A DNA stretch of 64,000 bases from Yamagishiella unicocca (taxonomy: Eukaryota > Chlorophyta > Chlorophyceae > Chlamydomonadales > Volvocaceae). The DNA is taken from positions 1 through 64,000 of the forward strand of contig BDSL01000072.1 in assembly GCA_003116995.1 (NCBI GenBank). Reading direction: 5' to 3'. This document shows, one piece after another, positions 22,456 through 33,972 of this stretch (its first letter is position 1; the number at the start of each line of letters is the position of its first letter). The translations under genes and the position numbers were made by a program. The notes beneath the pieces are model-generated. The model saw only the letters and a program-made list of their open reading frames with translations. It was not told the DNA's origin and ran no database searches.

Positions 22456-23778
22456 GGCGCGGGGGCGGGTATGTGTATTTGCGGGGTGGATTGGACGACG
22501 TGGCGTGATGGGTGGGTGGGGTGGAGAGAGGGGGCGTGATGGGTTGGGGGGGTGGAGAGAGGGGGGGAGTTGAGAGGAGGGGGGGGAGGGGCGGGGGAAG
22601 CGGGGCTCGCAGGCGCGACGGTGCGTTGTAAGTGATGCCGTAGGTGTCCAGGTTATATTCGAAAACAGTAATCCTTTCCTCACGCTGCTGAGGTGGGCAG
22701 GTGCAGCGGCCGTGCGATGTCGGCCGGGGGAGGAGGGGGGTGAGGGCGGGGGCGGGATGCAGGGGGCGCCGCAGCCAGGTACGATGACGTGTTTACAGCG
22801 GATGCTGGCAGGGGGGCGGCGCCACAGGCTGACGTGGCGCCGCAGGCTTTTTTCTTGGATTTGGTACGTGAATGGACGAGAGCCCTGTTGGGTGATAACA
22901 ACTGATTATGGGCATGCATGGTCCTGCTTTCTTTGCACCTGCAGCACACGTGCTGCGATGCGATGTGCGGTGTGAAGACTGAAGTGACAGACGGGATTCG
23001 AACTGTCACTTGCCGCCGCGGTGCATCGGCCCCCAGGAGGAGCCCTGTCATGGACCCTTGTGTTTCCTTTACAACCACCAGGGTCCGAAAGACAATGACC
23101 TCGGGGGCAAGAACAGGCAGTGTGCTCGCGCGATTTCCCCTACATGCCGGGGCCGGTCGGTCCGACAGGTGAATGAACCATCCATCACCCGCCAGGCAAC
23201 CGACGCCTCTCCCAGTGCAGTACAACGAAACCTCCCGCACGCCCCAAGTTCTGAACCCGCTGCCCGAACAGCGTCCCTCTGCTCTATGTTGCCAAGCCCG
23301 GGGCTGTCAAGAGCCCCCTTTCCACGCAGCGCGGGTGCGTGCGTGCGTGTCCCAGAGAGAGCAGCCACCAAGGCCCATCTCGGCCCCGACTCAGAGCAGA
23401 GCAGGTCGCCTCCGGCGTCCCTCCATGCACCCAACACACGCACAGTACCGGCTGAAAGCTGCGGCAGCCCCCGCGCTAGGAGCACCAGGGCCCTGACCAG
23501 CCAGTGCGGGTCTAGTCACCCGGCCGCGCAGCACTCCGCACGCACGCAGGGGCACAGGCGCCCGGTCCCTCTCCGCCCGCCCAGCCACCGCCGCCACCGC
23601 CACCGGAGCAGCAGCAAGGCTTCGCAGCCCTGCCTCCAGCCTCCAGCCGCCGTAGCCGGCCCCTGCTGTTGTAGCAGCACCGCACCGCGACGCCACCGCT
23701 TCACTTCACATGCCGCTGCCACTGTCACAGTCGCCGCCGCCGCTGCTGCTATTGATGCTACGCAGCGCTAGGTGCTGC
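22456..23778. other. 3' flanks of two convergent genes, otherwise unassigned
   Basis: Holds the 3' UTR of the IQ gene (plus) and probably a long 3' UTR of ATP6 (minus). A minus-strand TGTAA near 23068 is a candidate ATP6 poly(A) signal. No further exon was recognised. 22982-23011 contains a perfect 9-bp inverted repeat (AAGTGACAG / CTGTCACTT) around a tRNA-like GATTCGAA loop (see rejected items). Confidence 0.5.
22627..22631 (+). terminator. Poly(A) signal TGTAA
   Basis: TGTAA 172 bp after the stop codon of the IQ-motif gene. TGTAA is the usual polyadenylation signal of Chlamydomonas-type algae and this is the first one in the 3' flank. Confidence 0.7.
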
Positions 23779-23850
23779 AGCTCCGGGACCAGTACATCAG
23801 CTCCGGGACCAATACATCAGCTCCGGGACCAATACATCAGCTCCGAGACC
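23779..23850. repeat. 20-bp tandem repeat in the ATP6 3' region
   Basis: About 3.6 copies of AGCTCCGGGACCAATACATC, immediately downstream of the ATP6 stop codon (minus strand). Confidence 0.9.
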
Positions 23851-23895
23851 ACCACGCCTCGCCGCGTCGCTCCGCCGCTGTCGGCTGCCCTCCGC

Positions 23896-26748
23896 TCACA
23901 GCTTCCTGACCACCTTGGCCAGGGGCCCCGCCAGCTTGACGCTGTTGAACTCGCCCACGTATACGGTTGACAGGATGGAGAACACACCCGACTGCAGCAC
24001 CGCCACCAGGTACTCCAGGCCCACCAGCGCGGACAGCAGGCACGCCACGGCGAAGGTGGCGGGGACCATGGCGAAGAAGGACAGGGAGAAGGGCAGCGCA
24101 AGAGCCATGCCTGGGGGGGTGGAGGGGAGAGGGCAGGCGGGGCGGGGGGGGGGGTAAAGTCAGGCAGCAGGGGTGGAGGGGAGGGTTTCACCTGCACCTG
24201 GACCGCTCCACTCCCGTTTCGCAAACCCCATGGACAAACATCCAGCACGCTGGAACGGAACCGGCGCCGGCCCCCCTCTTCCCATCACCGCACCGTTTGG
24301 CCATGCCAATGTGGCCAGCCTCCTCCTTCGCCGGCCCTGACCGATCTGCCATTGAGCCCCCGACCTGCCATTTGAGCCCCCACCCCGAGACCTGCCTCCA
24401 CCCCGGCCCCCACCCCGAGACCTGCCTCCACCCCGGCCCCCACCCCGATCCCTGCCCTCGCGGCGCCCCTCACCCGTCAGGATGTGCAGCAGCGTGTGCC
24501 CGGCCAACATGTTAACCCACAGACGGACACCGAGGGAGACGGCCCGGAAGGTGTACGAGATGGTCTCCAGGGGCACGAAGATGAAGGCCATGGGCCACGG
24601 GGTGCCACCTGCAGGGGGGTGGCGGGAGTGGTTTCGGGGCGGGGGGTTACAAGTTAAAAACCGGTAATCGGGGCGGGGGGGGGGGTGTTTCAGGGCAATG
24701 ACGTGCGCAGGAGGAAAAACGGCAGGTTGCCATCGTGCGTTAGCAGGTGCAGGTTGCAGGAGGTGCTTTATTGGGGTGCGTGAAAGTGCAGTGCAGAAGT
24801 GCAGTGCGCCTCGACCTGCAGCGAATAGCCTGGTACAAGCCTTCCCATGAGAGCTTACGAGAGCGCGTTACGTTATCAGGCGGACATAGCGAGGCTGCCG
24901 CTGCTGTCAGGAAAGCCGGTGGTCGCAACGAAGCGTAGTCCAACGCCTAGCTGGGAGTCACGCAAATCAGGCACGGTAAATCCAACCAGACCGTCGCTGG
25001 ACATGCTTTCCATGCGCTCGCGCCCATTTTGAAAGCCGAACTTCGCGGCGTGCGCAGCAGCCCACTCTGTGGCACACATCAACGACCTGCACCCTGCACT
25101 GTTTCCGCTGTCCAGACATAACATTCCAGACGTAATACACCCAAGTTCTCCAGCATGCACCTCGAAACGTCTAATTCTAAACGGTTTTTTCCAACGCGTA
25201 CACTGGTCCTCCTTATAACGCACCCACGCGGCCCCATCCATGCGTAGCCCCCGTCGTGCCGCTGTTCCCAACACCGTCCTCCTGCCCCGTGACTCGCATC
25301 CTCCTCCCCTTCAGCATCCCCCATTTCTCCAGGGGCCCGAAACCTTCCGGCCGCTGCGCAGCCATTTCCGCCCGCCTGCGCCTCCTCTTCTGCCCTGGCC
25401 CCTCTCCGCTTCTCGCCGCTCACCCGGGATGAAGTGGCCTGGGAAGGAGAAGCCCAGCTTGTACAGCCCCAGTGTGGTGGCGGTGGCCCACACGCTGACA
25501 CCCAGGCCGGTGGCGAAGCCCAGGCCCGCAGTCGGCGCCTCGTTGGTGGGCACCAGGCCGAGCAAGTTGGAGGCCAGGATGGTGCAGAACAGGGCGGTCG
25601 CCCACCTATGCGCGCACAGGCAGGCAGGATGGGAGAAGAGTTGCGATGATGGAAATGCCGACGCGACCGACGCGAAGCGGGGGGTATTTGTTGAGAGGCG
25701 TAGGAAAGCAGGGGATAGTACGGCGATGGGGGGGCTTCCGTGGGCAGCCCTGTATGCGCTTACGTTCCAATGGCAGCGCGGTTGTCGCTGGCGTCGACGA
25801 TGGCAGGCAGCATGCGGTCATCCACTGGCGCGTGGGGCTTGTCCATGGGGTTCTGGCTACGCCAGAAGCGGTAAATGCCAATCAGCACCGAGTTCACGGT
25901 GGCACCAGACTGCACCTGGGCGGCTGCAAGTCCCGAGGGAGAGGGAGAGAAATGGACAGGTGAGCGCATGAGCGGATTCCTGGAGACAACCGAGGCAGGA
26001 AACGGCGCGGATGGCTCCGACTCCGCAAAACTGGTTTGCAGGCACGAGCATTATGACGCTTACATAAACATGTACACACTAACGATTTACATAAAAGGAG
26101 TACATACCGGTTGACATGTTCATGGCCTGCTGCGCAGCGAACGGCACCATCGCTGAAGACGGAAGTCCCGTGCGCGCCTTTCCCAGCAGCATGCTGCCAG
26201 CCATGCCCGGAAGCCTCATGCTAGAGACTGCCTGCACCGCGCAGCAATGAATCGTTTTGCAACCCGACACGCTCCGACATGAGCTTGCGGCGGCCTCACG
26301 AGCTGCACAGGCAACGCACCTTGTTGCTGGCACCATTTTGCTCCTCTTGCGTGCTGCTGGTGCTGAACGCCTGTGAGAGCAGAGCGACCGGCGCATACAA
26401 CCCGTCACATCAAAAGCAGAAATCTCGGGCACAAAGGAGCTGTAGATTGTTCATACCTGAGCGTAAACGTGGTCATCAACGCTCTGCAGCGTGCCTGCGT
26501 TCACGGGAACGACAGAAGCCGTGTGTTGCCAAGCTACCGAAAGCACGGGGTGGCGTGATGCGTCCGAAGACCGCCACAGCAAGAATCGCGAACGCCAGAA
26601 GTTCATTTCGATGATCAGATACACGCGCACCATTGAAGCCCTGGCCCTTGAAGTTGCTGCTGCTGCCCAGGACACCCTGCCCAAGAGCAATAGGGGCCCG
26701 CCCCAAGAAGGAGCTGAACACCCGCGGCACTGCTGACTGCAGCGACAT
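23896..26748 (-). CDS. ATP6: Mitochondrial ATP synthase subunit a, nuclear-encoded precursor
   Basis: Exons: 26748-26623, 26370-26320, 26231-26108, 25923-25764, 25605-25424, 24608-24474, 24110-23896. All phases agree; 330 residues. The product is the membrane subunit of the Fo sector that forms the proton half-channels facing the c-ring in the inner mitochondrial membrane. The first 100 or so residues lack acidic clusters, are rich in Ser, Arg and Gly, and start MSLQSAVPRVFSSFLGRAPI, as expected for a long mitochondrial targeting sequence. The hallmark helix is in exon 6: GVRLWVNMLAGHTLLHI, with the essential arginine at about residue 243 followed by Asn and Gly-His. The C-terminal helix ends VGEFNSVKLAGPLAKVVRKL. 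In most eukaryotes this gene is mitochondrial; in Chlamydomonas-type algae it is nuclear, with reduced hydrophobicity, and the length here matches that case. Intron 5 (815 bp) carries repeats A and B. Confidence 0.95.
24382..24455. repeat. 30-bp tandem repeat in the ATP6 last intron
   Basis: Two and a half copies of a 30-bp unit (CCCACCCCGAGACCTGCCTC plus CACCCCGGCC) in the intron between ATP6 exons 6 and 7. Confidence 0.85.
24640..24668 (-). repeat. Intronic repeat B copy in ATP6
   Basis: GGGTTACAAGTTAAAAACCG, then GTAATCGG on the plus strand. Relative to ATP6 transcription it reads as acceptor-type and sits 32 bp before the exon 6 acceptor. Confidence 0.8.
25142..25220 (-). repeat. Intronic repeat A copy in ATP6
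   Basis: Plus strand: AGTTCTCCAGCATGCACCTC, then AAACGTCTAATTCTAAACGG. It lies in the donor half of ATP6 intron 5 and is donor-type relative to transcription. Confidence 0.8.
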
Positions 26749-28631
26749 TGTGACACTCTAGACACTCCGGCAATGGGGATGTTGGTGCGTGAAGGTAATA
26801 GAAGGCTTGCACAAAGGAAGTACGCCAGATGGGCCCAACTCAAAAGTCACAATTTCTTCATGTTGCAGACATACATCCTCGAATACGATACATGCATATG
26901 TTGCATAAATAATGGCAGGCCTAAATTACATGGCCTGGCTGGGGTCCTCCGGGCGGCAGTGATGGAGCGTGCAGACACCCTAGGATCACCATCGCACGCT
27001 CAATCTTTGGTTACTATGTGCCTGGAGCGAAGCTGATCAAGGGCGTGGCGCAGATGTGGTTTCGGTACTTCCTAATGGGTTGGAATAGGCATGTTCCTTG
27101 GCAAGGACACCCACCGCTAGCGCTAGCAGCTACCAGTACACCAATGGATGATGGTGGCATAAGTTTAGGCTCTTTGCACGGTATCCGATTGGGGTGAGCC
27201 GATATCCCTTTTCCTAACTCTATTGCCAAGTGCTGGACTCCCACATGGGTCATTGTCAGACGTGCGATGGGTTCAAAAAAACAGTGGGCCCCTGCGGTCT
27301 CCCCCAGGGACACATTGCCAGGCCTGGGTCAGCCAGAGTCAGCTAGCAACGTGGTGGGTGCACGTACCGGAGAGGTCGGGGATGGTAAACTGCACGTGCA
27401 CGCTGTGGGCGGCCACGCTTGTGCTCAATCACGGCGCGACTCCAGGGGCTGAACGAGGCCCCCCCAACAGCAGCTGTCGTTCTTTATTCGTTTTTCAGGT
27501 TTAGGTAAATATGTATTCTAGTGTAGGTAAGTGAGGACCAGCCCCCGGTGTGTTCCCAGCCCATTGTGCCGTACCGAGCGGGGATTCATTAGAACGTGTT
27601 ACGGCACCTCCTAGCTACGTTCCAGCACTGTCGGAGCTTTGCCGACAAGCCCGGCCGGTAGTACTGACACACTGTGCCGTGGCAGGGGGGTGCGTTCGCA
27701 GCGACTCAACCTGCCCGGCTGGCCGGCGCTCTCCCTTTTTTTCCTCCTCCCTTCGGGCTGGGTGCTCGCCCGTTCTGGGCGGGTATCTTCTTGGGTCACA
27801 GGTGGGGGTTTCCTGGCTTCTCTGGCTGAGGGGCTGCTCGGGCTGCTACTAGTAGGGGCGCCATTGCGGCAACTTCCCCCTGGGTGGTTGATGCCGCTGT
27901 TTGTTTTCTGGGCCCTTGTTGGAAATTCTGGTGGTTTGCCGTATCTCGGTCGAACGGTTTCCACTTCTTCCTGCCATCTCTTACAGCACCTGGGGATACA
28001 CCCGGTGGCTCTACCTACGGTCTGGGCCCACTAACAGTTACTACTACCTGGTCGCGGGCCCCTCATCCATCCCACATTCACATCGCGCCTCCTCGCGGCT
28101 CAGCGCCCGAACCTCGCTCCCGGATGGCGTCCCGTAGCTCCAGCCCCACTCCCCAGCGAGCTCCACCTACCCCCTAGCCACGCCGCCCTCACTCACGCAC
28201 CCTAGCAACTCGCAGCACCACCGCCATCAGACACCAACAAAGGCAAATATCATGCGCTCAAGTTCCAACCCGCGCTTGGCCGACCTGGCAAGGTGACCCA
28301 GGAACCGTCTGCCGTGTCCTATTCCTCCTGCCTCATGCACCAGTTAGTCAGTCAGTCAGCCCTTTGCACGTGGCATTACAACCGTTCACAACCAACCTGG
28401 CGCGCCCCTTCCCTTACCTCCTTGCGTCATCATCAACATCATCAACATCATCTTGGCGGGCCAGTCCGTCATGCTAATAAGGAATGGCGGCCCACCAGCG
28501 CCGCCACCTCGGCGCTCGAGGCCTCCGGGCCGACGCGGTCCACACGGCGCAACAGTTCACCGAGGACACGAACAACCCGCTCCGAAGCCAAACGCATTGC
28601 GGCCGCGGACAAACGTAACGGAAGATAATGT
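26749..28631. other. Unassigned region upstream of ATP6
   Basis: It must contain the ATP6 5' UTR and promoter, but no TATA-like element was identified. Open frames at 27014-27313 (minus) and 27639-28034 (plus) have no recognisable domain and no clear splice partners. Base composition is less GC-rich than in the gene bodies; decayed transposon sequence is possible. Confidence 0.4.
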
Positions 28632-29026
28632 TGTTGTAAGGCACGGCGGGCTCCGCCAGCTAACGTAATTTCCCTTGCCGAAAGGGATACATCCCTGCCG
28701 GAGAATGTCGGTCGCAGTGCTGGACTCGCGGCAGATGTAGTTGCCGCACTGACGCTGCGGTCCTCAGTGCCCCCCCCACCACGACAAGGGAGCGCCGCCA
28801 GGAAAAACTGCCGCCCGCTTGCACGCCCCGGAGGGGGTCAGGCTGGAATCAAATGGGCGCGGCGACGATGACACGGCCCCACACGCAGCAATCGGCGGCG
28901 CCTCCGGCGGGGCCTCACAACTGTCGTACAGCGTACGACCACCAGCTACTGCGCGCAGCTTCGCGCGATGCCCATCACGTCACGTGATGGCGCCCGCCAA
29001 CAACACCTAGAAAGACCGTTACAACA
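28632..29026 (+). mobile_element. Possible solo LTR
   Basis: Begins TGTTGTAAGG and ends CCGTTACAACA, close to the terminal sequences of the nearby gypsy LTR (29425-29881), in the opposite orientation. It is 395 bp with TG...CA ends. No matching 5-bp target duplication was seen, so this is tentative. Confidence 0.35.
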
Positions 29027-29424
29027 ACCTAGGAAGACAGTTTATAAGAGGTCAGGCGGCCCGATGAGCTGTTGTTGGGTAGAGAGGAAAAAGGGAGGGG
29101 GGAGAGACGAGAGGCGAAAGCGCGGGCGCATCGGTCCCTGTCCACCCTTTCCCATCACGGAGCCATACACCGACTCATGCAGATGGCCTGCCTCCGAGCA
29201 GTTCTTTCGGACACACCGACACAAATATTATTCATTCGTTCGTATGTGCAGCAGTAAGCCGTACGAAAATACCCGTCCGTGTGTACAACGCATGTGTATG
29301 AAGCCGCGAACACATGTGCTTGCAAAGAAAACCAATAAACGACATAACAGAAAGCGGGTCCGACTTTGTGAGGGACCGACAGTGTTTGTAGTGTGCGTGG
29401 TGGACAACAGACCGTGTTTGTGGT

Positions 29425-29881
29425 TGTTGTAACGGTTACAGTGTGGTGTGCGCGGTGGACAACAGATGTTGTACCACCAGTCCTTAGGGGTGGTAGAGAT
29501 AACTACCGGTTGGGCGAAGTGCCATAGATAAGCCAGAGCGAAGGCGGGCGGTCGTACAGCACGACCGGCGAACCCGCTACAGTCAGTGACAGGCGAAGAC
29601 CGCTAGGTATCAACCGATAGACAAGTAAGACGGAAGTCAAGGTGACTTCTACCAGTGACCAGTGTCACGGCGACGCAAAGGTGCGAAGCCCCGTGGGTCG
29701 ACGTTCAGTAACGTCGAACCACAAGTGAGATGCAGTTACGTTAGTTACGGCCAGATAAGACTCCGGTCGGCAAGAGTAAGTAAGGTTAAGTGATGTAAGG
29801 ATAAGTAAGAGGAAGTAAGTAGCGAGTAGGCAAGGGCAGGCAAGGGAGGCTGACAGGCCCAACTGGTACCGTAATACAACA
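29425..29881 (-). repeat. 3' LTR of a Ty3/gypsy element
   Basis: 457 bp. On the minus strand it starts TGTTGTATTACGG and ends ACCGTTACAACA, giving TG...CA ends and short imperfect inverted termini. It is preceded on the minus strand by a polypurine tract (TGGAGGGGGGATAGT, 29882-29896), the plus-strand primer site of LTR elements. Confidence 0.75.
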
Positions 29882-29929
29882 ACTATCCCCCCTCCAGGAC
29901 GAGGCGTCCCCGCGTCGCCACAGGATCGA

Positions 29930-31816
29930 CTAAGAAACGTCGCGCTCCCGGCTGCGAAACGCGTCAAGCACAGGTTGCATGTCAGGAGTAAAGTTGCGCG
30001 CAGGTTCTCAGCTGTTATGTTCAGACGAGTAGTTCTTCCACTTGACCAAGTACTCATGGACAGACCGGCGACGGCGACCTTTTCCTGGGCGGCGTATGCG
30101 GTGGTCCAGTACACACTCAACGGCAAACAGAGGTTCGGCGGCGGCCCAGGTTATGGGAGGCGGCTCAACTGCCGAGGGGTGCTCAGTGTCAGAAGGTCCA
30201 GTGTCCATTGGCGCCCGGTACGGTCGCACCAAGGAAACATGGAAAGTAGGATGGATGCGCAAGTCCGCAGGCAGGATGAGTTCGACAGCTGCATTCCCGA
30301 CCACACGTTTCACAGCAAAGGGGCCAATCCAGCGTGGCTGAAGTTTACGTACCCGACAAGGAGCGCAAGTTCTTCGTGCTCAGGAGGACCTCATCACCCG
30401 CAGCAAAGGTGATGTCCTTCTTGCCAAGGTTGTAGTACGCCGTAGTACGCTGTCGCGCAGCCTCCAAGCATCGTTTGGCCTCAGACAGGCGGGTGACAAA
30501 AGACTCGACGAAAGCCTTCGCTGCGGGCACCGGGATGTCAAGCTCACGGGACACAGGCGTCGCCGGGTGGAATCCATAATTCAGGAAGAACGGGGACTGC
30601 CCAGTTGAACGATTGACAGCATTGTTCATGGCAAATTCAGCGGCAGCCAAGTGTGTATCCCACGTGTCAGGGTGCAAGCCGGCAAAGTACGTCACCTAGA
30701 GTGCGGTTCATGCGTTCAGTCTGCCCATCAGTCTGGGGGTGGTACGCCGTGGACAGGTTCACACGAGTACCGACCAAGTCACCCAAAGCGGCCCAAAACT
30801 TACTACCGAACTGCGGCCCACGATCGGAAACGACCGACTTAGGCACTCCGTGAAGACGGACAACATTGTCACAATACGCACGGGCGGTTTGTTCAGCAGT
30901 GACAGTGGTGGTCGTAGGCACAAGATGCACCATTTTTGTCAAGCGATCAACCAAAACAAGCACGGCGTCGTATCCCCCCTCAGTTTTGGGCAAGGCAACG
31001 ACGTAGTCAAGCGACATGCTATTCCAGGGAGCGTCCGGAACAGGCAGAAGCTGGAGAAGCCCATGGGGTTTACCGGACAAAGGCTTGTTGCGCTGGCAGG
31101 TGTCACAGCGTTCCACGAAGCGCGCCGTCGCGAAACAGGCTGGACCACCAAAAGGTGCGGCGGACGAGGTCGACCAAGCGGGAAACACCAGGACGACCGG
31201 AAAGCGGGTCCGAATGGTAGCGAGTCAGGTTGTCGTGGCAAAGTTGATCATCATTGGGAACAACCACCAGGCGCTGATCATCGGTGGTACGGAGCCAGAT
31301 GCCACGCTCGCAGGTAAGGGAAGAGGTGTTAGCAGCGTCAGTGAACCACGGGTCGGATGTGTAAGCCGCGATAAGGCGCGAGGCGAACCCGGAGACAGTA
31401 AGTTCCGAAGCGGCGGACTGGCGACGTGTAACGACGGACAGCACAGCCGAAAAGAGAGACGGGTGGCGACTAAGGGCGTCAGCAATGTTAAGGGTACCGG
31501 CAAGATACTCCCAAGTGAAGTTGAACCGGGCCATAAACTCCATCCAGCGAGCCTGCCGGCGGTTCAAAGTAGGCACACCCTGCAAGTAAGTGAGCGGCTT
31601 GTGATCGGTTTTAACCACGAAGGAACGGCCCTCCAGATAGCACCGCCACTCGCGAAGTGCGTGGACGACCGCAAGGAGCTCTAGTTCACCCGTTGTGTAG
31701 TTACGGTCTGCGGAGGAAACCTTTTTACTGGCAAAGGCAACAGGACGACCGTTTTGCAGCAAGACAGCACCCGAACCGTGCAAGGAGGCATCGGTAAGCA
31801 ACTCGACACGGAAAGG
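29930..31816 (-). pseudogene. Broken Ty3/gypsy (chromovirus-type) pol fragment
   Basis: In order on the minus strand: RNase H with LTDASLHGSGAVLLQ and VVKTDHKPLTYL (31801 to about 31350); an HHCC integrase zinc domain (CDTCQRNK); the integrase core with acidic residues in SLDYVVALP, VSDRGPQFGS and HPQTDGQTERMNRTL (about 31030-30700); an integrase C-terminal part with FHVSLVRPYR; and a chromodomain (YLVKWKNYS). Reverse transcriptase, protease and gag are missing because the copy ends at 31816. At least three frameshifts (near 31135, 30690 and 30340) and a TGA replacing the conserved chromodomain Trp (near 30010) show it is dead. Confidence 0.9.
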
Positions 31817-32380
31817 CGTGGAAAGGCCTCTGCCACGCCGCTCCTCCCCTCCGCCCGCGCCCTCCGTGACGCGCGCCCGCGCCCCCGGGCCCTGCGCCCC
31901 CTCTCGCGCTCCCTCCCTCCCTTGAGCCGCGTCCTGTCCGCACCCTGGGCAGCCCCTGCAGGTCGTCGGTCGACTGCGCCGGCGACCCGTCCGCCAGCCT
32001 GCTGCCAGCTCCCAGGCCCTGGCAGTCCCCCGACATGGCGTGTTGTGGGATGCTGGCAGGGGAAAGAAGAGCAGCCGATGGAGGGGCTGGTGTGGCAGCT
32101 AGCTGGAGCAGGCCGTCATAGGTTCAGGGGGCTGAGGCACCCCGCCGAGCAGTGAGGAAGAGGGCGGGTTCGGTCACAACACATGGGTCCCTCGTCCCGC
32201 GCATGTGCGCCTGGCAATGGCACCCCTCCCGCATGGAGTCGGTGTGGGCGGAGTCGCGGCCCAGGGGTAGGTTATTGGCATAGCCATATGGTGTAGGTAT
32301 GTTGTGTGTGGGGCCGGGGGTTGGAAAACAGCACCGCGGCGGGAGGGGCAGGTCGGCAGGGCGCCCCCACGACGCCGCAC

Positions 32381-33050
32381 CTGTGTACGACAAGTTCGAA
32401 CGGAAGACCGTGGTCGAGGTGACCTCGTCGCTGGTGTCCGGGAACAGCAGGGACACGTCTGGCGCGTCGGGCAGGGCACGAAAGGCCGACGCCACCTCGG
32501 CATACGCTAGCATGGTGTACAGGTAGTCGAGCTGCAATCGGACAGGAACCTGCAGCGCAGTGACCGCCACATACCACGAACCTTCAGGAGTTATAAGCTT
32601 TTATTGGTATTCGGTGTCTGCGAAGCGCGTAGGCCTCTCAAGACGCTGCCGTGCAGCGTGGATGATAACAAACCTGAGTGCACTCCTGCGAAACGTTCCA
32701 TAAGAGAGTATCCAATTCCTTCGCTTGGACATCGCTTAAATTGTACCTGGCAGAGGGCAAGACCCGTACGAAGAACCTCGCCACGCCCAAGAGGGCGGGC
32801 TCCGACAGAAAAGAACAACACAGGCAACCCAAGGCCCGCCGCCTGAACGAACGGTCGGACCAGCAGCCCCGGGCCGACGGGCCGGGGACAGACCCCCCGG
32901 GCGGCCCAGGGTATACATCCCCCCGAAAATGCCAGCGTACGCCCATATGGGAGGAAGGACAACGAAGGGTCGAAGAGTCGATAAGTCCTTGGGGTTCAGT
33001 TGGTGCAAAATTGTATCCAGCCTCGGTGTCCGGGTCGATGCCCTACGCGG
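32381..33050 (-). CDS. Unrecognised gene, partial (3 phase-matched exons)
   Basis: Three exons join in phase: about 33050-32917 (HQLNPKDLSTLRPFVVLPPI, then WAYAGIFGG), 32746-32674 (NLSDVQAKELDTLLWNVSQE) and 32531-32381 (LDYLYTMLAYAEVASAFRAL, then SLLFPDTSDEVTS). The splice sites are GTATAC/CAG and GTTTGT/CAG. No start or stop was located. A candidate further exon near 32060-31930 lies beside the truncated gypsy element, so the gene may have been broken by that rearrangement. No family was recognised. Confidence 0.4.
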
Positions 33051-33972
33051 ATGGTGCAATGACGACGGGCTGCAGCGTACGATCGTCCTCACCGCGCACT
33101 CAGCAAACTCAGCGCAGCAAAGTGCGAGTTGTCACGATGCCCCGTGCACAAGACTGCTTTGCTGCTTTGCCACGAAAATGCGCGGAGCACAGAACACAAT
33201 ACACTTACGATGGCTGTCGCACGATGTACGGTTCGCAGGGTCGAAGCAGTCATCTTCGATCAACGGCATCATAGCTATGATCCAAAAGCTGGTACGGCAA
33301 TTTCCTAAAAATACAGGTCGTCCACTTTTGTTAGGCATCAACGCATAGGTACAGATGTAATCTGCATCGACCATCATACCGGTATTGATTTACACATCCC
33401 AGCCTGGACTCCTTATTGCTTATAGCTTATCCTTGGTCCGAAACCCAGAAACATGTCGGCCTGGCGGATTATCGTGAACTGGTTCTTGCCGCCACCATTG
33501 ATACTGACAATTCTACTCATATTACCGATGCCGGCGTAAGTTCTTATGGGAGAGAAGGAGAGCTAATTGGTTCCTACGTGCCTCCCTGTGCTATAGAGCA
33601 TCGCTCAGTAATTCGTAAGCTCCTATAAGAGTGTGCTGATGATGAATTTTGCGCATCGTGAGCTGGGGGCAAATATGGCGCGGTGTCCAACTTCCTAGGC
33701 CTTCTATTCGTGAAGCCTGCCTTCTGCCCTCCTCGGCGATAGAACCTGCAATGTGTCCCAGGTTCAGCCCTTTCAATATTCCGGCAGTGCGCGTCCGCCA
33801 GCGCAGCCGTTACCGGCTGACCCATGGTCCTGCTGAGGAAATGGAGCCGTCAACGTTAGCAGCAACAGGGCGCTGGGAGGCTCCTTCTTGGAGAGCGTAT
33901 AGCTTATACGGCCTTCCAAGGATCTGTAACGCTTAACGCGCGATTCTGCGTTCGCTGGTCCGTCAATTGCAG
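33051..33972. other. Unassigned, AT-richer stretch
   Basis: Should contain the missing first exon and promoter of the BAP31-like gene, but no hydrophobic open frame ending in phase 2 at a donor was found. Nothing else was recognised. Confidence 0.35.

Larger units (their letters stand above)
29425..31816 (-). mobile_element. Ty3/gypsy LTR retrotransposon, 5'-truncated
   Basis: Encloses the 3' LTR and the broken pol fragment. The 5' end stops abruptly inside RNase H at about 31816, next to GC-rich unique sequence. Because LTR elements normally insert whole, truncation by deletion or a later rearrangement is inferred. Confidence 0.85.

Noticed and set aside
22981..23050. tRNA-like segment on the minus strand (GTTCGAATCC box and a CTGTCAC acceptor-like end)
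   Set aside because: The T-arm does not pair, the first acceptor pair is mismatched and no anticodon arm can be drawn. The GATTCGAA is better seen as the loop of a short inverted repeat.
27014..27313. Minus-strand 99-codon open frame as a gene
   Set aside because: It has no recognisable domain, no homologue I can name and no splice partners. The opposite strand is also open over much of the same interval.
28970..29000. Palindrome CCATCACGTCACGTGATGG as a CRISPR-like or regulatory repeat
   Set aside because: Single occurrence with a one-base centre and no array. It lies within a candidate LTR, where such palindromes are common.
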